Part shown: positions 9,336-21,366 of the stretch, one piece after another
Numbering within the stretch: the stretch's first letter is position 1
Layout: the number at the start of each line of letters is the position of its first letter
Made by a program: the position numbers and the translations under genes
The notes under the pieces: model-generated
The model's input: only the letters and a program-made list of their open reading frames with translations
The model's database searches: none
Told to the model about the DNA's origin: nothing
Assembly: GCF_010669125.1 (NCBI RefSeq)
Contig: NZ_CP048630.1
Coordinates: forward strand, 2,120,001 to 2,184,000
From: Ancylobacter pratisalsi
GTDB lineage: Bacteria; Pseudomonadota; Alphaproteobacteria; Rhizobiales; Xanthobacteraceae
Reading direction: 5' to 3'
Length of the DNA stretch: 64,000 nucleotides

Positions 9336-10196
9336 CTAGGGTGCCTCAGACTGCTTGCGCCTGTGCTCCTGCAACAGCGCGATGATCGCCGCCGCCGTCT
9401 CTTCGATCGAACGACGTGTCACATCGATCACCGGCCAGCCGTGCCGCGCGCAGAGCCGGCGTGAGAACGCCACTTCCTCGGCGACTGAATCATGGTCGAT
9501 ATAGGCGTCGTTGGGCTGGGTTGCATTGAGGCCCAACAAGCGGTTGCGGCGGATCTCGACCACACGTTCGGGGCTTGCCACCAGGCCCACAACCAGTGGG
9601 CGCTTGAGCTCATCGAGTCCGCCGGGGATCGGAATATTCGGCACCAGCGGGATATTGGCGGTCTTGATGCCCCGATTGGCGAGATAGATGCTCGTCGGCG
9701 TCTTGGACGAACGGGAAATGCCGAGCAGCACCACATCAGCGGCGTCGAGGCCGTCCGTGTGCTGGCCGTCGTCATGCATCACCGTGTAGTTCATGGCGTC
9801 GATACGGCGGAAATAATCGCCGTCGAGCTGGTGCTGACCGCCCACACGCGGGGTCGGATCACCGCCAAGATAAGCCTGCAGCAGGCGTACTACCGGCGCC
9901 AGCACGGAGAGCACCGGCACGCCGTTTTCCATGCAGTAGGTCTTCAGCCGGTTGCGCAGTTCCGGCTCGGTAAGCGTGTACAAAACGATGCCGGGGAATT
10001 CCTCGAGATCGCTGATCACCTTGTCAAGCTGCTTGTGGGTGCGCACCAGCGGATAGATGTGCTCGATGGCCTTCACGCTGTACTGCGCCGACGCCGCGCG
10101 ACCGACGCTCAGAAGCGTCTCGCCGGTGGAATCCGACACGAGATGAAGGTGGAAATAGCTTTCCGGAATCACGGCAGCGTCAGTCACGGCGCTCAT
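9336..10196 (-). CDS. Pyruvate, phosphate dikinase regulatory protein (kinase/pyrophosphorylase, DUF299)
   Basis: A bifunctional ADP-dependent serine/threonine kinase and phosphate-dependent pyrophosphorylase of the PPDK/PEP-synthase regulatory family. The start at 10196 (MSAVTDAAVIPESYFHLHL) gives 286 residues. The signatures are LVSDSTGETL near the N-terminus and the P-loop GISRSSKTPTS (about 165-175), followed by IPLVPNIPIP. It is the first gene of the leftward operon reaching dnaQ. Its neighbour across the gap is hemE. The same pairing (hemE next to RP001, a DUF299 gene) flanks the Caulobacter chromosome origin. Confidence 0.92.
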   Translation of the reverse strand: MSAVTDAAVIPESYFHLHLVSDSTGETLLSVGRAASAQYSVKAIEHIYPLVRTHKQLDKVISDLEEFPGIVLYTLTEPELRNRLKTYCMENGVPVLSVLAPVVRLLQAYLGGDPTPRVGGQHQLDGDYFRRIDAMNYTVMHDDGQHTDGLDAADVVLLGISRSSKTPTSIYLANRGIKTANIPLVPNIPIPGGLDELKRPLVVGLVASPERVVEIRRNRLLGLNATQPNDAYIDHDSVAEEVAFSRRLCARHGWPVIDVTRRSIEETAAAIIALLQEHRRKQSEAP

Positions 10197-10500
10197 CCAC
10201 AGGGCTGTGCATAGTTCGGGAACAAGCCACGTGCGGGACGCGTTAGCAAGCGCGGCCTGGGGATAGAGGCCTTTTCCTTCCACAGGCGTGGCCGCTGTGG
10301 GGCGCTGGAAGCCCCTTGTCTTGGACAGCGTGGATAAACTGTCGCGCCCGCGCAATAGTCTGGATTCGCAGGGCTTTTGAAAGCTCCACGCCGGACGTCA
10401 CGGGGACAGCGCTGGGGACCGGTTGTGGTCAATCCGGAACCCGTCTAATGCCCTGTCCTAAACGCAAACGACTCTCTTACAGAAATGATTAAAGAAGTAT
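10193..10500. other. oriC: Candidate chromosomal replication origin (oriC)
   Basis: This 302-bp gap separates divergent PPSR and hemE, the pair flanking the known origin in Caulobacter; the Sinorhizobium meliloti origin also lies upstream of hemE. DnaA-box-like sequences are TCATCCACA (10193-10201, 8 of 9), TGTGCATAG (10206-10214, 7 of 9), CGTGGATAA (10329-10337, 8 of 9) and TGTGGTCAA (10424-10432, 7 of 9). A TTCCACA core lies at 10278-10284. The last 60 bases before hemE are the most AT-rich part and could be the unwinding element. The gap is also where the hemE and PPSR promoters must be. I see no full CtrA site. Confidence 0.55.
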
Positions 10501-11551
10501 GAAGTGCGCGGGGGATAGAGTGGTTCAGCTACCGATCGTGCTTCAGGCGCTGGACGGCCATGTGCCGAACCGCACGCCGCTTTGGATGATGCGGCAAGCC
10601 GGCAGATACCTTCCCGAATACCGTGAGCTGAGGGCCAAGGCGGGCGACTTCCTCACGCTGTGCTACACCCCGGACTATGCCGTCGAGGTGACCTTGCAGC
10701 CGATTCGTCGATTCGGTTTCGACGCGGCAATCCTGTTCTCCGATATTCTGGTCGTGCCCCACGCGCTGGGCTGCTCGCTGAGCTTCGAGGCGGGTGAGGG
10801 GCCACGGCTGAGCACCGTCACCAGTACAAGCGATCTCAAGGGGCTTCGCGAGGAACTGGATAGCTCGAAGATCGATCGCGTGCTGGAAGCGGTATCGCGC
10901 ATCCGGGCCGACCTGCCGCACGAAACAGCGCTGCTCGGCTTTTGCGGGGCACCCTGGACGGTCGCCACCTACATGATTGCGGGTCGGGGAACCCCGGACC
11001 AGGCGCCTGCCCGCCTTGCCTCGCTCCGCGATCCCGTGTTTTTCGAGGCGCTGATTGATCGCCTTGTCGAGGCATCCGCGCAGTACCTGATCGGCCAGCT
11101 CAAGGCCGGGGCGGACGCGGTGCAGATTTTCGATTCCTGGGCCGGAGTGCTCGATCCCGAGAGTTTCCGACGGTGGTCGATCAGGCCGATGGCGCGGATT
11201 GTGAGTGCGGTGAGGGCAGTGATACCGGATGCGCGGATCATCGCCTTCCCGAAGGGGGCGTCGGTTTCGGGGCTGACCGAACTGGTGAAGGAAACCGGCG
11301 TCAACGGGGTCGGTCTCGACTGGACCATCGACCGGGCCGAGCTGCGTTATGCGCTGGGTGCGAAATGCGCGCTGCAGGGCAATCTTGATCCGCTGACGTT
11401 GATTGCGGGGGGAGAGGAACTCGACCGGGCGATCGACGCGCTGATGGAAGATTTCCGTGGCGCGGCGCATATCTTCAATCTCGGCCACGGCATCCGTCCC
11501 GAAACGCCGATCGCCCATGTCGAACGGATGATCGCGCGGGTTCGCGGCTGA
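10499..11551 (+). CDS. hemE: Uroporphyrinogen decarboxylase
   Basis: HemE removes four carboxyl groups from uroporphyrinogen III to give coproporphyrinogen III in haem synthesis. It has 350 residues, starting [12 protein letters not shown]. The diagnostic blocks are [19 protein letters not shown] (24-42), with the substrate arginines, [12 protein letters not shown] with the catalytic Asp, and [16 protein letters not shown]. The C-terminus [19 protein letters not shown] is conserved. hemJ follows 25 bases downstream, forming a small haem operon before rho. Confidence 0.95.
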   Translation: MKCAGDRVVQLPIVLQALDGHVPNRTPLWMMRQAGRYLPEYRELRAKAGDFLTLCYTPDYAVEVTLQPIRRFGFDAAILFSDILVVPHALGCSLSFEAGEGPRLSTVTSTSDLKGLREELDSSKIDRVLEAVSRIRADLPHETALLGFCGAPWTVATYMIAGRGTPDQAPARLASLRDPVFFEALIDRLVEASAQYLIGQLKAGADAVQIFDSWAGVLDPESFRRWSIRPMARIVSAVRAVIPDARIIAFPKGASVSGLTELVKETGVNGVGLDWTIDRAELRYALGAKCALQGNLDPLTLIAGGEELDRAIDALMEDFRGAAHIFNLGHGIRPETPIAHVERMIARVRG

Positions 11552-11576
11552 GCGGACGGGAATCGGGGAGCATTCG

Positions 11577-12002
11577 ATGGGCTATGACTGGATCAAGGCA
11601 CTGCACGTCATCGCCATCATCTCCTGGATAGCGGCGCTGCTCTATCTGCCGCGGCTCATGGTCTATCATTGTGCGGCGCCGGTTGGCTCGGCGCAGTCCG
11701 AAACCTTCAAGATCATGGAACGACGGCTGCTCAATGCCATTGCCCGCCCGGCGATGGGTGTGGCCTGGCTGGCCGGGCTCTATCTGGCGTGGGACGGGGG
11801 CTGGTATCTGTCCGGCTGGTTTCACGCCAAGCTGGCGCTGGTGATCGCGCTCACCGTGGCGCAGGAATACCAGGGGCGCTGGGTCCGCGACTTCGCCGCC
11901 GACCGGAACAGGCATCCGGCGCGGTTTTTCCGGATAATGAACGAAGTGCCGACGCTATTGATGATCGGCATTGTCATTCTCGTCATCGTAAAGCCATTTT
12001 GA
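11577..12002 (+). CDS. hemJ: Protoporphyrinogen IX oxidase HemJ
   Basis: HemJ is the membrane protoporphyrinogen oxidase found in many alphaproteobacteria in place of HemY or HemG. The 141-residue protein has four hydrophobic helices. It carries the conserved His10 in KALHVIAIISWIAALLYLPRLMVYH and Lys85 in GWFHAKLALV, which correspond to residues important in characterised HemJ. It follows hemE closely, consistent with a shared transcript. The Rho gene starts 242 bases further on. Confidence 0.93.
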   Translation: MGYDWIKALHVIAIISWIAALLYLPRLMVYHCAAPVGSAQSETFKIMERRLLNAIARPAMGVAWLAGLYLAWDGGWYLSGWFHAKLALVIALTVAQEYQGRWVRDFAADRNRHPARFFRIMNEVPTLLMIGIVILVIVKPF

Positions 12003-12244
12003 CGGCTGAAAGCAGACGCAGGCAGGGTTGCGGAGAATCGCGCCTTTGCCTATGGTGCGCTCTCTTCCACGAAGCTGGCTGACGTCCCGCTGAAACCGTC
12101 ATCGTCTCGCGATGTCGACCGGGGTGTCGGACAAGAGGCCGGAGTTTTCCGGGCCAAGTCCGCAGACCAGCGCTTCCCTTCTTTTCTTCCCGGTGGGTTT
12201 CACAACGCTCTGCCGGGACAATCCAACATCCGAGGCCCTTTCCC

Positions 12245-13510
<1,266 letters not shown>

Positions 13511-13551
13511 CGTCGGGAATCGGGAAGCCAGGGGACGCTGAGGAGACTGGC

Positions 13552-13971
13552 ATGACGCCCGTGACACCGGCGCTCGTGACGGCACGCTGGGTGGGAGGCG
13601 TGGGGCTGGCCTGGCTGGCGCCCACTGTTCCCGCCTTTGCCGGCGTGGCCGAGCGTGAGCCTCCTTCGGCTGTTCTTTGGCTTCTGGTGATCGGGGTCGC
13701 GGCGCTGAGCTGGGTGATGGCCTGCCGGCGCTGGTGGCTTCCACTGGCGCTCTGGGTGCCGGTGGCGCTGTTCGATTCGGCGCTGGTCGCGGATCTGGTC
13801 GATCCGGTGATCGGCCCCGCGGTGCGCCAGGAACTCGGCCTGTCCTACATGATGCAGGCCGACGTCACGAGTGCGCTGACCCTCGTGCTGCCGCTGATGT
13901 TCGCGAATGCGATGTTCATCCGACGCGAGCAGGTGAAGCCGAAGCTGCGGCGGGACATCTGGCGTCGCTAG
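13552..13971 (+). CDS. Small inner-membrane protein of unknown function
   Basis: I do not recognise a family. The 139-residue product starts at ATG 13552, preceded by GAGGAGACTGGC, a good ribosome-binding site. It has a hydrophobic N-terminus resembling a signal peptide (GGVGLAWLAPTVPAFAG), two hydrophobic helices (VLWLLVIGVAALSWVMA and WLPLALWVPVALFDSALV), a loop with conserved-looking charges, a last helix (LTLVLPLMFANAMF) and a basic end (RREQVKPKLRRD). It follows rho by 41 bases and may share its transcript. Codon use resembles its neighbours. Confidence 0.7.
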   Translation: MTPVTPALVTARWVGGVGLAWLAPTVPAFAGVAEREPPSAVLWLLVIGVAALSWVMACRRWWLPLALWVPVALFDSALVADLVDPVIGPAVRQELGLSYMMQADVTSALTLVLPLMFANAMFIRREQVKPKLRRDIWRR

Positions 13972-14142
13972 GTCGCTAAACCGGCGCGAGTCCAATCGAT
14001 TCGTACACGAAACGGTTGTCCCCACAATTGACTCAGGATGGCAAAGTCGCGGGTGATCCGATGGATCATATGGCCGGGAAGACTTTGCCGTCAGTGGGCA
14101 TTTCTGGTCATCTGGCGGCCATGGGCCGTTTGCGCGGCGAAG

Positions 14143-14151
14143 TTATCCACA
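14143..14151 (+). other. Perfect DnaA box
   Basis: TTATCCACA is an exact match to the DnaA-box consensus, in the 236-bp gap between the small membrane-protein gene and the DUF255 gene. I found no other exact copy in the window. A looser GTCCCCACA lies about 120 bases to its left. It could be a DnaA titration or regulatory site, or a chance match. Confidence 0.4.
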
Positions 14152-14207
14152 GACTTGCCCACAGCCTATCTCCCACCGGTGAAATCCGCCCGCTGGTGAC
14201 GATCAGC

Positions 14208-16256
<2,049 letters not shown>

Positions 16257-16342
16257 GACTCTCTCCGGCTTTGGCAGGGGTCGGGTCGTGATGATAGCGA
16301 GATAGGGCGTAGCCTGTGACGGGTCACGCAAAAAGGGACGTC

Positions 16343-17686
16343 ATGGCCGAAGACAACACCATCGCCGCGATCTCGTCGGGCACCGGCACCGCTGCCGTTG
16401 CGGTGATCCGGGTCTCGGGCACCGAGGCCGGCAGGGCCGTGGAGGCGCTCGCGGGTCGCCTGCCGGCGCCGCGCCGGGCCACGCTGGCGACGCTTCGCCA
16501 CCCGGTCAGCGGAGTGCTGCTCGACCGTGCGCTGGTGATCTGGCTGCCCGGTCCGAACAGCGTGACCGGCGAGGACATGGCCGAGTTCCAGGTGCATGGC
16601 GGGCGCGCCGTCGTGGCCGGTGTCATTGAGGCGCTGCTCGCCCTGCCCGGCATCGTGCCGGCGGAGAGGGGCGAGTTCACGCGGCGCGCCTTTCTCAACG
16701 GGCGGATGGATCTCGCCGAGGCCGAAGGGCTGGCCGATCTTCTGGCGGCGGAAACCGAGGCCCAGCGTCGTCTGGCCTTCGCCCATGCCTTCGGTCATCT
16801 CGGCGAGCAGGTCGGTCGTTGGCGCCAGCGGCTGGTGCGGGCCATGGCGCTGATCGAGGCCGGCATCGACTTCGCCGAGGAGGACGACGTGCCGGCGGAG
16901 GCGCGCGCACTCGCGCGGCCGGAAGCTGAGGCACTGCATGCCGAGCTTCAGGCGGCGCTCGCCGATCGGCGCGGCGCGCTGGTGCGGGAGGGCGCGACGA
17001 TCGCCATCGCCGGGCGCCCGAACGCGGGCAAGTCCTCGCTCCTCAACGCGCTGGCCGCGCGCGATGTCGCGATCATCTCCGACGAGCCGGGCACCACCCG
17101 CGACATTCTGGAAGTCGGCCTCGATCTCGACGGCCATAAGGCGACCCTCATCGACACCGCCGGGTTGCGCGAGGCGGAAGGGGCGGTGGAGGCCGAGGGC
17201 ATTCGCCGCGCCCGCGCGCGGATCGAGACGGCCGACCTTGTGCTGTGGGTGCACGATGTCACGGAGGCGCCCCCGCCGGCCGCGCGGCCGGACATCGATT
17301 CGTCGGCGGAACTCTGGCTGCTCGCCAACAAGGTCGATGCGGCCGTGGATGCGTTCGACCGCCCCTCCTGGGCCCGGCGGGATTTCGCGGTGTCGGCGAA
17401 GCGAGGTGAGGGGCTCGATGTGTTGACCGACCGGCTGCGCGATTTCGTTGCCGCGCGCGCGGGCGGCGCCGAGCATCCTGCCCTCATACGCGAGCGTCAC
17501 CGGACCAATGCGGCGGAGGCAGAGGCGCGGCTGGCGGTCGCCCTGGCGCTGTGGGATGAACTGAGCGACGAGCTGCTGGCGGAGGAGCTTCGTCTCGCCG
17601 GGCGTTCGCTCGGGCGTATCACCGGCGCGATCGATACCGATGATCTGCTGGACGTGGTGTTCCGGGAGTTCTGCATCGGCAAATGA
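16343..17686 (+). CDS. mnmE: tRNA modification GTPase MnmE
   Basis: With MnmG this GTPase installs carboxymethylaminomethyl groups on wobble uridine 34 of certain tRNAs. It has 447 residues from ATG 16343 (MAEDNTIAAISSG), preceded by AAAGGGA. The N-terminal tetrahydrofolate-binding domain precedes helices and the G domain, where G1 is GRPNAGKSS (about 224-232), DTAGLRE is G3 and NKVD is G4. The protein ends with the essential C-x-G-K motif (FCIGK). The partner mnmG follows after a 223-bp gap holding two parS sites. Confidence 0.96.
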   Translation: MAEDNTIAAISSGTGTAAVAVIRVSGTEAGRAVEALAGRLPAPRRATLATLRHPVSGVLLDRALVIWLPGPNSVTGEDMAEFQVHGGRAVVAGVIEALLALPGIVPAERGEFTRRAFLNGRMDLAEAEGLADLLAAETEAQRRLAFAHAFGHLGEQVGRWRQRLVRAMALIEAGIDFAEEDDVPAEARALARPEAEALHAELQAALADRRGALVREGATIAIAGRPNAGKSSLLNALAARDVAIISDEPGTTRDILEVGLDLDGHKATLIDTAGLREAEGAVEAEGIRRARARIETADLVLWVHDVTEAPPPAARPDIDSSAELWLLANKVDAAVDAFDRPSWARRDFAVSAKRGEGLDVLTDRLRDFVAARAGGAEHPALIRERHRTNAAEAEARLAVALALWDELSDELLAEELRLAGRSLGRITGAIDTDDLLDVVFREFCIGK

Positions 17687-17718
17687 CGGGGCGAGCCTTA
17701 GGGTGCGGCCACCGCGAC

Positions 17719-17734
17719 CGTTTCACGTGAAACA
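17719..17734. other. parS site 2
   Basis: CGTTTCACGTGAAACA matches the parS consensus TGTTTCACGTGAAACA at 15 of 16 bases, with a perfect GTTTCACGTGAAAC core. It lies 33 bases after mnmE in the mnmE-mnmG gap, 50 bases from site 3 and about 2.8 kb before parA. It is expected to load ParB. Confidence 0.88.
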
Positions 17735-17768
17735 TTCATGGCCTCTCGCTCTTGATTCGGCCGCGGAA

Positions 17769-17784
17769 TGTTTCACGTGAATCA
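17769..17784. other. parS site 3 (one mismatch)
   Basis: TGTTTCACGTGAATCA matches the consensus at 15 of 16 bases; the mismatch falls in the right half-site (AATCA for AAACA). It is centred exactly 50 bp from site 2, in the leader of mnmG. Weaker half-sites beside strong ones can assist ParB loading, but here that is inference. Confidence 0.75.
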
Positions 17785-17909
17785 GGCTTTCGGGGCGCCG
17801 GGGCAGCGGACGCATCGCCGTCGATTCCCGCGATGCCTTGACGGGAACCGCGCAAGCAGGCTCAAGAGAGCAGCGCGAGGCGGAACGGGCGTCGTGCGCG
17901 GAGAGCGGA

Positions 17910-19769
17910 ATGATGAGCGCGGACCAACTGAAATTCGATGTCGTCGTCATCGGCGGCGGACATGCCGGTACGGAGGCAGCGGCAGCGGCGGCCCGCCTTG
18001 GGGCCGTCACGGCGCTGATCACCCATCGCCACGACACCATCGGCATCATGTCGTGCAACCCGGCGATCGGTGGCCTCGGCAAGGGACATCTCGTCCGTGA
18101 GATCGACGCCCTTGACGGGCTGATGGGCCGGGTGGCCGACGCCGCCGGCATCCAGTTTCGCGTTCTCAACCGCCGCAAGGGTCCCGCTGTTCGGGGGCCG
18201 CGCGCGCAGGCCGACCGCCGTCTTTACGCGCAGGCGATGCAGAACGAGATCGATTCGCTCCCGAACCTATCGGTCGTGGAAGCCGAGGCCGATGCGTTGA
18301 TCGTGGCCGAGGGGCGCGTCACCGGGCTTCGCCTGGCGGACGGCCGGAGCGTGTTGGCCGGCGCGGTGGTGATCACCACCGGGACGTTTCTCAACGGGCT
18401 TATCCATATTGGCGACCGTCAGATCCCGGCGGGCCGGATGGGGGAGGCGCCGGCGCGCGGGCTGTCCGGCTCCTTGGCACAGCTTGGGCTCAGCCTCGGG
18501 CGGCTCAAGACGGGCACGCCGCCGCGCCTCGATGGACGCACCATCGACTGGGCGGCGCTTGAGATGCAGCCGGGCGATTCGCCTCCGGAACCATTTTCAA
18601 CGCTGACCGAGCGCATCACCACGGCGCAGATCGCCTGCGGCATCACCCGCACGACGGCCGCGACGCATGCGGTGATCCGGGCCAATATCGGCCGCTCGGC
18701 GATGTACTCGGGAAACATCCAGAGCGTGGGGCCGCGCTACTGCCCGTCCATCGAGGACAAGATCGTTCGCTTCGGAGAAAGGGAAGGTCATCAGATCTTC
18801 CTGGAGCCGGAAGGGCTGGATGACCCGACAGTCTATCCCAATGGAATCTCGACCTCGCTGCCCGAGGATGTGCAGATCGCGCTCCTCGCCACCATTCCCG
18901 GTCTTGAGCGCGTGACGATGATGCGGCCGGGCTATGCGATCGAGTACGACCATGTCGACCCCCGCGAGCTGGAGCCGACGCTCGAACTGCGCCGGCTGCG
19001 GGGGCTGTTCCTGGCCGGGCAGATCAACGGGACCACCGGCTATGAGGAGGCCGCCGCGCAGGGGCTCGTCGCCGGGATGAACGCGGCACGGCGGGCGGGC
19101 GGACTGGAGGGCACCACCTTCGACCGGGCCGAAGCCTATATCGGCGTGATGCTTGACGATCTGGTCACGCGCGGGGTCAGCGAGCCTTACCGCATGTTCA
19201 CCTCGCGGGCCGAGTACCGGCTGTCATTGCGGGCCGACAATGCGGACCAGCGGCTGACGTGGCGCGGCGAGGCGCTCGGGCTGATCGGCGCCCGGCGGCG
19301 GGAGAGCTTCGCCCAAAAGACCGCCGCGCTGAGCCGGGTGCGCGACTGGGCCGGCTCGGTGTCGCTGACCCCGGGGGAGGGCGAGCGTCACGGGCTGACG
19401 CTGAACCGCGACGGGCAGCGCCGCACGGCATTCGATCTGCTCTCCTATCCTCATGTCGGCTGGAGCGATATCTGCCGGATCTGGCCGGAGGTCGCGGGCG
19501 AGGAAGCGCGGATCGGCGAGCAGGTGGAGATCGACGCGAAGTACGCGGTCTACCTGCACCGTCAGGAGGCCGATATCGTCTCCTTCCGCCGCAATGAGGC
19601 GGCGGCATTGCCGGAGGTGGACTACCGCTCGCTGGCCGGCATCTCCAACGAGATCAAGGCCAAGCTGGAATCGATTCGGCCCCGTACCATTGGTCAGGCC
19701 AGCCGCATCGACGGCATGACGCCCGCGGCGCTGGCGCTTCTGGCGGCTCATGCCCGCAAGGCGCAGTAG
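17910..19769 (+). CDS. mnmG: tRNA uridine-5-carboxymethylaminomethyl synthesis enzyme MnmG (GidA)
   Basis: An FAD-dependent partner of MnmE. From ATG 17910 ([17 protein letters not shown]) it has 619 residues; the second ATG, three bases on, is equally possible. GAGAGCGGA lies just upstream. The dinucleotide-binding motif is [10 protein letters not shown] (15-24). The MnmG blocks [23 protein letters not shown] and [21 protein letters not shown] are present, as is the C-terminal helical domain ([20 protein letters not shown]). An extended upstream start would run into the parS region and lacks family similarity. rsmG begins 32 bases after the stop. Confidence 0.96.
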   Translation: MMSADQLKFDVVVIGGGHAGTEAAAAAARLGAVTALITHRHDTIGIMSCNPAIGGLGKGHLVREIDALDGLMGRVADAAGIQFRVLNRRKGPAVRGPRAQADRRLYAQAMQNEIDSLPNLSVVEAEADALIVAEGRVTGLRLADGRSVLAGAVVITTGTFLNGLIHIGDRQIPAGRMGEAPARGLSGSLAQLGLSLGRLKTGTPPRLDGRTIDWAALEMQPGDSPPEPFSTLTERITTAQIACGITRTTAATHAVIRANIGRSAMYSGNIQSVGPRYCPSIEDKIVRFGEREGHQIFLEPEGLDDPTVYPNGISTSLPEDVQIALLATIPGLERVTMMRPGYAIEYDHVDPRELEPTLELRRLRGLFLAGQINGTTGYEEAAAQGLVAGMNAARRAGGLEGTTFDRAEAYIGVMLDDLVTRGVSEPYRMFTSRAEYRLSLRADNADQRLTWRGEALGLIGARRRESFAQKTAALSRVRDWAGSVSLTPGEGERHGLTLNRDGQRRTAFDLLSYPHVGWSDICRIWPEVAGEEARIGEQVEIDAKYAVYLHRQEADIVSFRRNEAAALPEVDYRSLAGISNEIKAKLESIRPRTIGQASRIDGMTPAALALLAAHARKAQ

Positions 19770-19801
19770 CGCGACAGGACCTTCGCGGGCGAATATGGGG
19801 C

Positions 19802-20491
19802 ATGAGCAAGATCGATTCGGCGGAGCGCGCCCGCGCGTTGGACCTCGTCCCTGTTTCACGTGAAACAGCGGAGCGGCTCGACGTCATCGTGGCGCTGCTG
19901 GAGAAATGGCAGCGCACCATCAATCTGGTGGCGCCGGCGACGCTGCCGCAGCTGTGGACGCGGCATGTGGCGGACTCGCTCCAGCTGGTGCCGCTGGCGG
20001 GACAGGTGACGCGCTGGGTCGATCTCGGCTCAGGGGGCGGCTTCCCGGGCCTCGTGGTGGCGGCGGCGCTGGCGGAGATCCCGGCCGCGGATGTGACCCT
20101 CGTGGAGAGCGATAGCCGGAAGGCGGCGTTTCTGCGGGAGGCGGCGCGGGTGGCGGAACTGCCGGTGACGGTGGTTCCGGCGCGGATCGAACAGGTCGCC
20201 GCGCAACTGGCGCCGGGCGTTGAGGTCGTTTCGGCCCGTGCGCTTGCACCATTGAGCCGATTGATCGAGCTGGCGCATCCCTTCCTTGCAAAAGGCGCTG
20301 TCGGACTGTTTCTCAAGGGACAAGATGTTGATAACGAATTGACCGAGTCAGCTAAATCTTGGAGAATCTCCTCAAGGATCGCGCCCAGCCTGACAGACCG
20401 TAGCGGCCGGATCCTGATCGTGACATCCGCCGTTCCGCTGGCACCGATCAAGGAAGCCGCCGGGAACGCAAAAGGGTCGACCCATGACTGA
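19802..20491 (+). CDS. rsmG: 16S rRNA (guanine-N7) methyltransferase RsmG (GidB)
   Basis: RsmG methylates G527 of 16S rRNA; its loss gives low-level streptomycin resistance in several bacteria. It has 229 residues. The SAM-binding motif is VDLGSGGGFPGLV (about 77-89), followed by VTLVESDSRKAAFLRE and VSARALAPLSRLIELA. Codons about 17-22 (PVSRET) contain parS site 4, so a centromere element is embedded in the coding sequence. Its end overlaps parA by 8 bases, tying it to the partition operon. Confidence 0.95.
   Translation: MSKIDSAERARALDLVPVSRETAERLDVIVALLEKWQRTINLVAPATLPQLWTRHVADSLQLVPLAGQVTRWVDLGSGGGFPGLVVAAALAEIPAADVTLVESDSRKAAFLREAARVAELPVTVVPARIEQVAAQLAPGVEVVSARALAPLSRLIELAHPFLAKGAVGLFLKGQDVDNELTESAKSWRISSRIAPSLTDRSGRILIVTSAVPLAPIKEAAGNAKGSTHD
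19852..19867. other. parS site 4 (inside rsmG)
   Basis: TGTTTCACGTGAAACA is an exact match to the parS consensus, extended by one pair to an 18-bp palindrome (C...G). It lies in the 5' part of rsmG, about 620 bases before parA. This is the best match in the window and probably the primary ParB-loading site. Confidence 0.9.
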
Positions 20492-21356
20492 CCAGGCTCC
20501 GCTCGTTCCGGCCGCAACCGATGGCATGACGCGCCGCAAACCGCGCGTGCTTGCGCTGGCGAACCAGAAGGGTGGCGTCGGCAAGACCACGACGGCGATC
20601 AATCTCGGCACCGCGCTCGCCGCGATCGGCGAGACGGTGCTGGTCGTCGATCTCGACCCGCAGGGCAATGCCTCGACCGGCCTTGGAATAGACCGCCGCA
20701 GCCGGCGGGTGTCCACCTATGACGTGCTCATGGGCGAGATCGAGCTGCGTGATGCGGTGCTGGAAACGGCGGTGCCTCGACTGCACATCGTGCCCTCGAC
20801 CATGGATCTTTCCGGCCTCGAACTCGACCTCGCCACCGAGCGCGATCGCGCCTTCCGGTTGAGGAACGCGATCGCGCGTCTGAATGAGGAAAATTCGTTT
20901 CGGGACGAGAACAATTTTGCCTACAGCTATGTGCTGATCGATTGTCCGCCCTCGCTGAACCTGATCACGGTCAACGCGATGGCGGCGGCGAATGCGATCC
21001 TGGTGCCGCTGCAGTGCGAGTTCTTCGCGCTGGAGGGGCTGTCGCAGCTGCTGAAGACGGTGGACCAGGTGCGGACCACGCTCAATCCCGGGCTGTCGAT
21101 CCACGGCATCGTGCTGACCATGTTCGACGCGCGGAACAACCTGTCTTCGCAGGTGGTGGATGATGTGCGCCAGTTCATGGGCGACAAAGTGTATGAGACG
21201 ATCATCCCGCGCAATGTGCGGGTGTCCGAGGCGCCGTCCTATGGCAAGCCCGTGCTGCTCTATGATCTCAAATGCGTGGGGTCGCAGGCCTATCTTCGTC
21301 TCGCATCCGAAATAATCCAGCGCGAGCGCACCCTGCGCAGCGCCGCAGCGGTCTGA
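20484..21356 (+). CDS. parA: Chromosome partitioning ATPase ParA
   Basis: ParA forms nucleoid-bound ATP dimers whose ParB-stimulated hydrolysis moves newly replicated origins. It has 290 residues. The deviant Walker A motif is KGGVGKTT (29-36), Walker A' is VLVVDLDPQGNAST and Walker B is YVLIDCPPSLNLI. The C-terminal block is IPRNVRVSEAPSYGKPVLLYD. The N-terminal extension of about 20 residues before the P-loop is normal for chromosomal ParA. parB follows 10 bases downstream. Confidence 0.97.
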   Translation: MTDQAPLVPAATDGMTRRKPRVLALANQKGGVGKTTTAINLGTALAAIGETVLVVDLDPQGNASTGLGIDRRSRRVSTYDVLMGEIELRDAVLETAVPRLHIVPSTMDLSGLELDLATERDRAFRLRNAIARLNEENSFRDENNFAYSYVLIDCPPSLNLITVNAMAAANAILVPLQCEFFALEGLSQLLKTVDQVRTTLNPGLSIHGIVLTMFDARNNLSSQVVDDVRQFMGDKVYETIIPRNVRVSEAPSYGKPVLLYDLKCVGSQAYLRLASEIIQRERTLRSAAAV

Positions 21357-21366
21357 GGAGGGGGCG

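Noticed and set aside
10477..10492. CtrA binding site in the candidate origin
   Set aside because: TTAC and TTAA are separated by eight bases, not seven, and the first half is imperfect.
18409..18417. TTATCCATA as a DnaA box inside mnmG
   Set aside because: One mismatch and within conserved coding sequence; no cluster around it.
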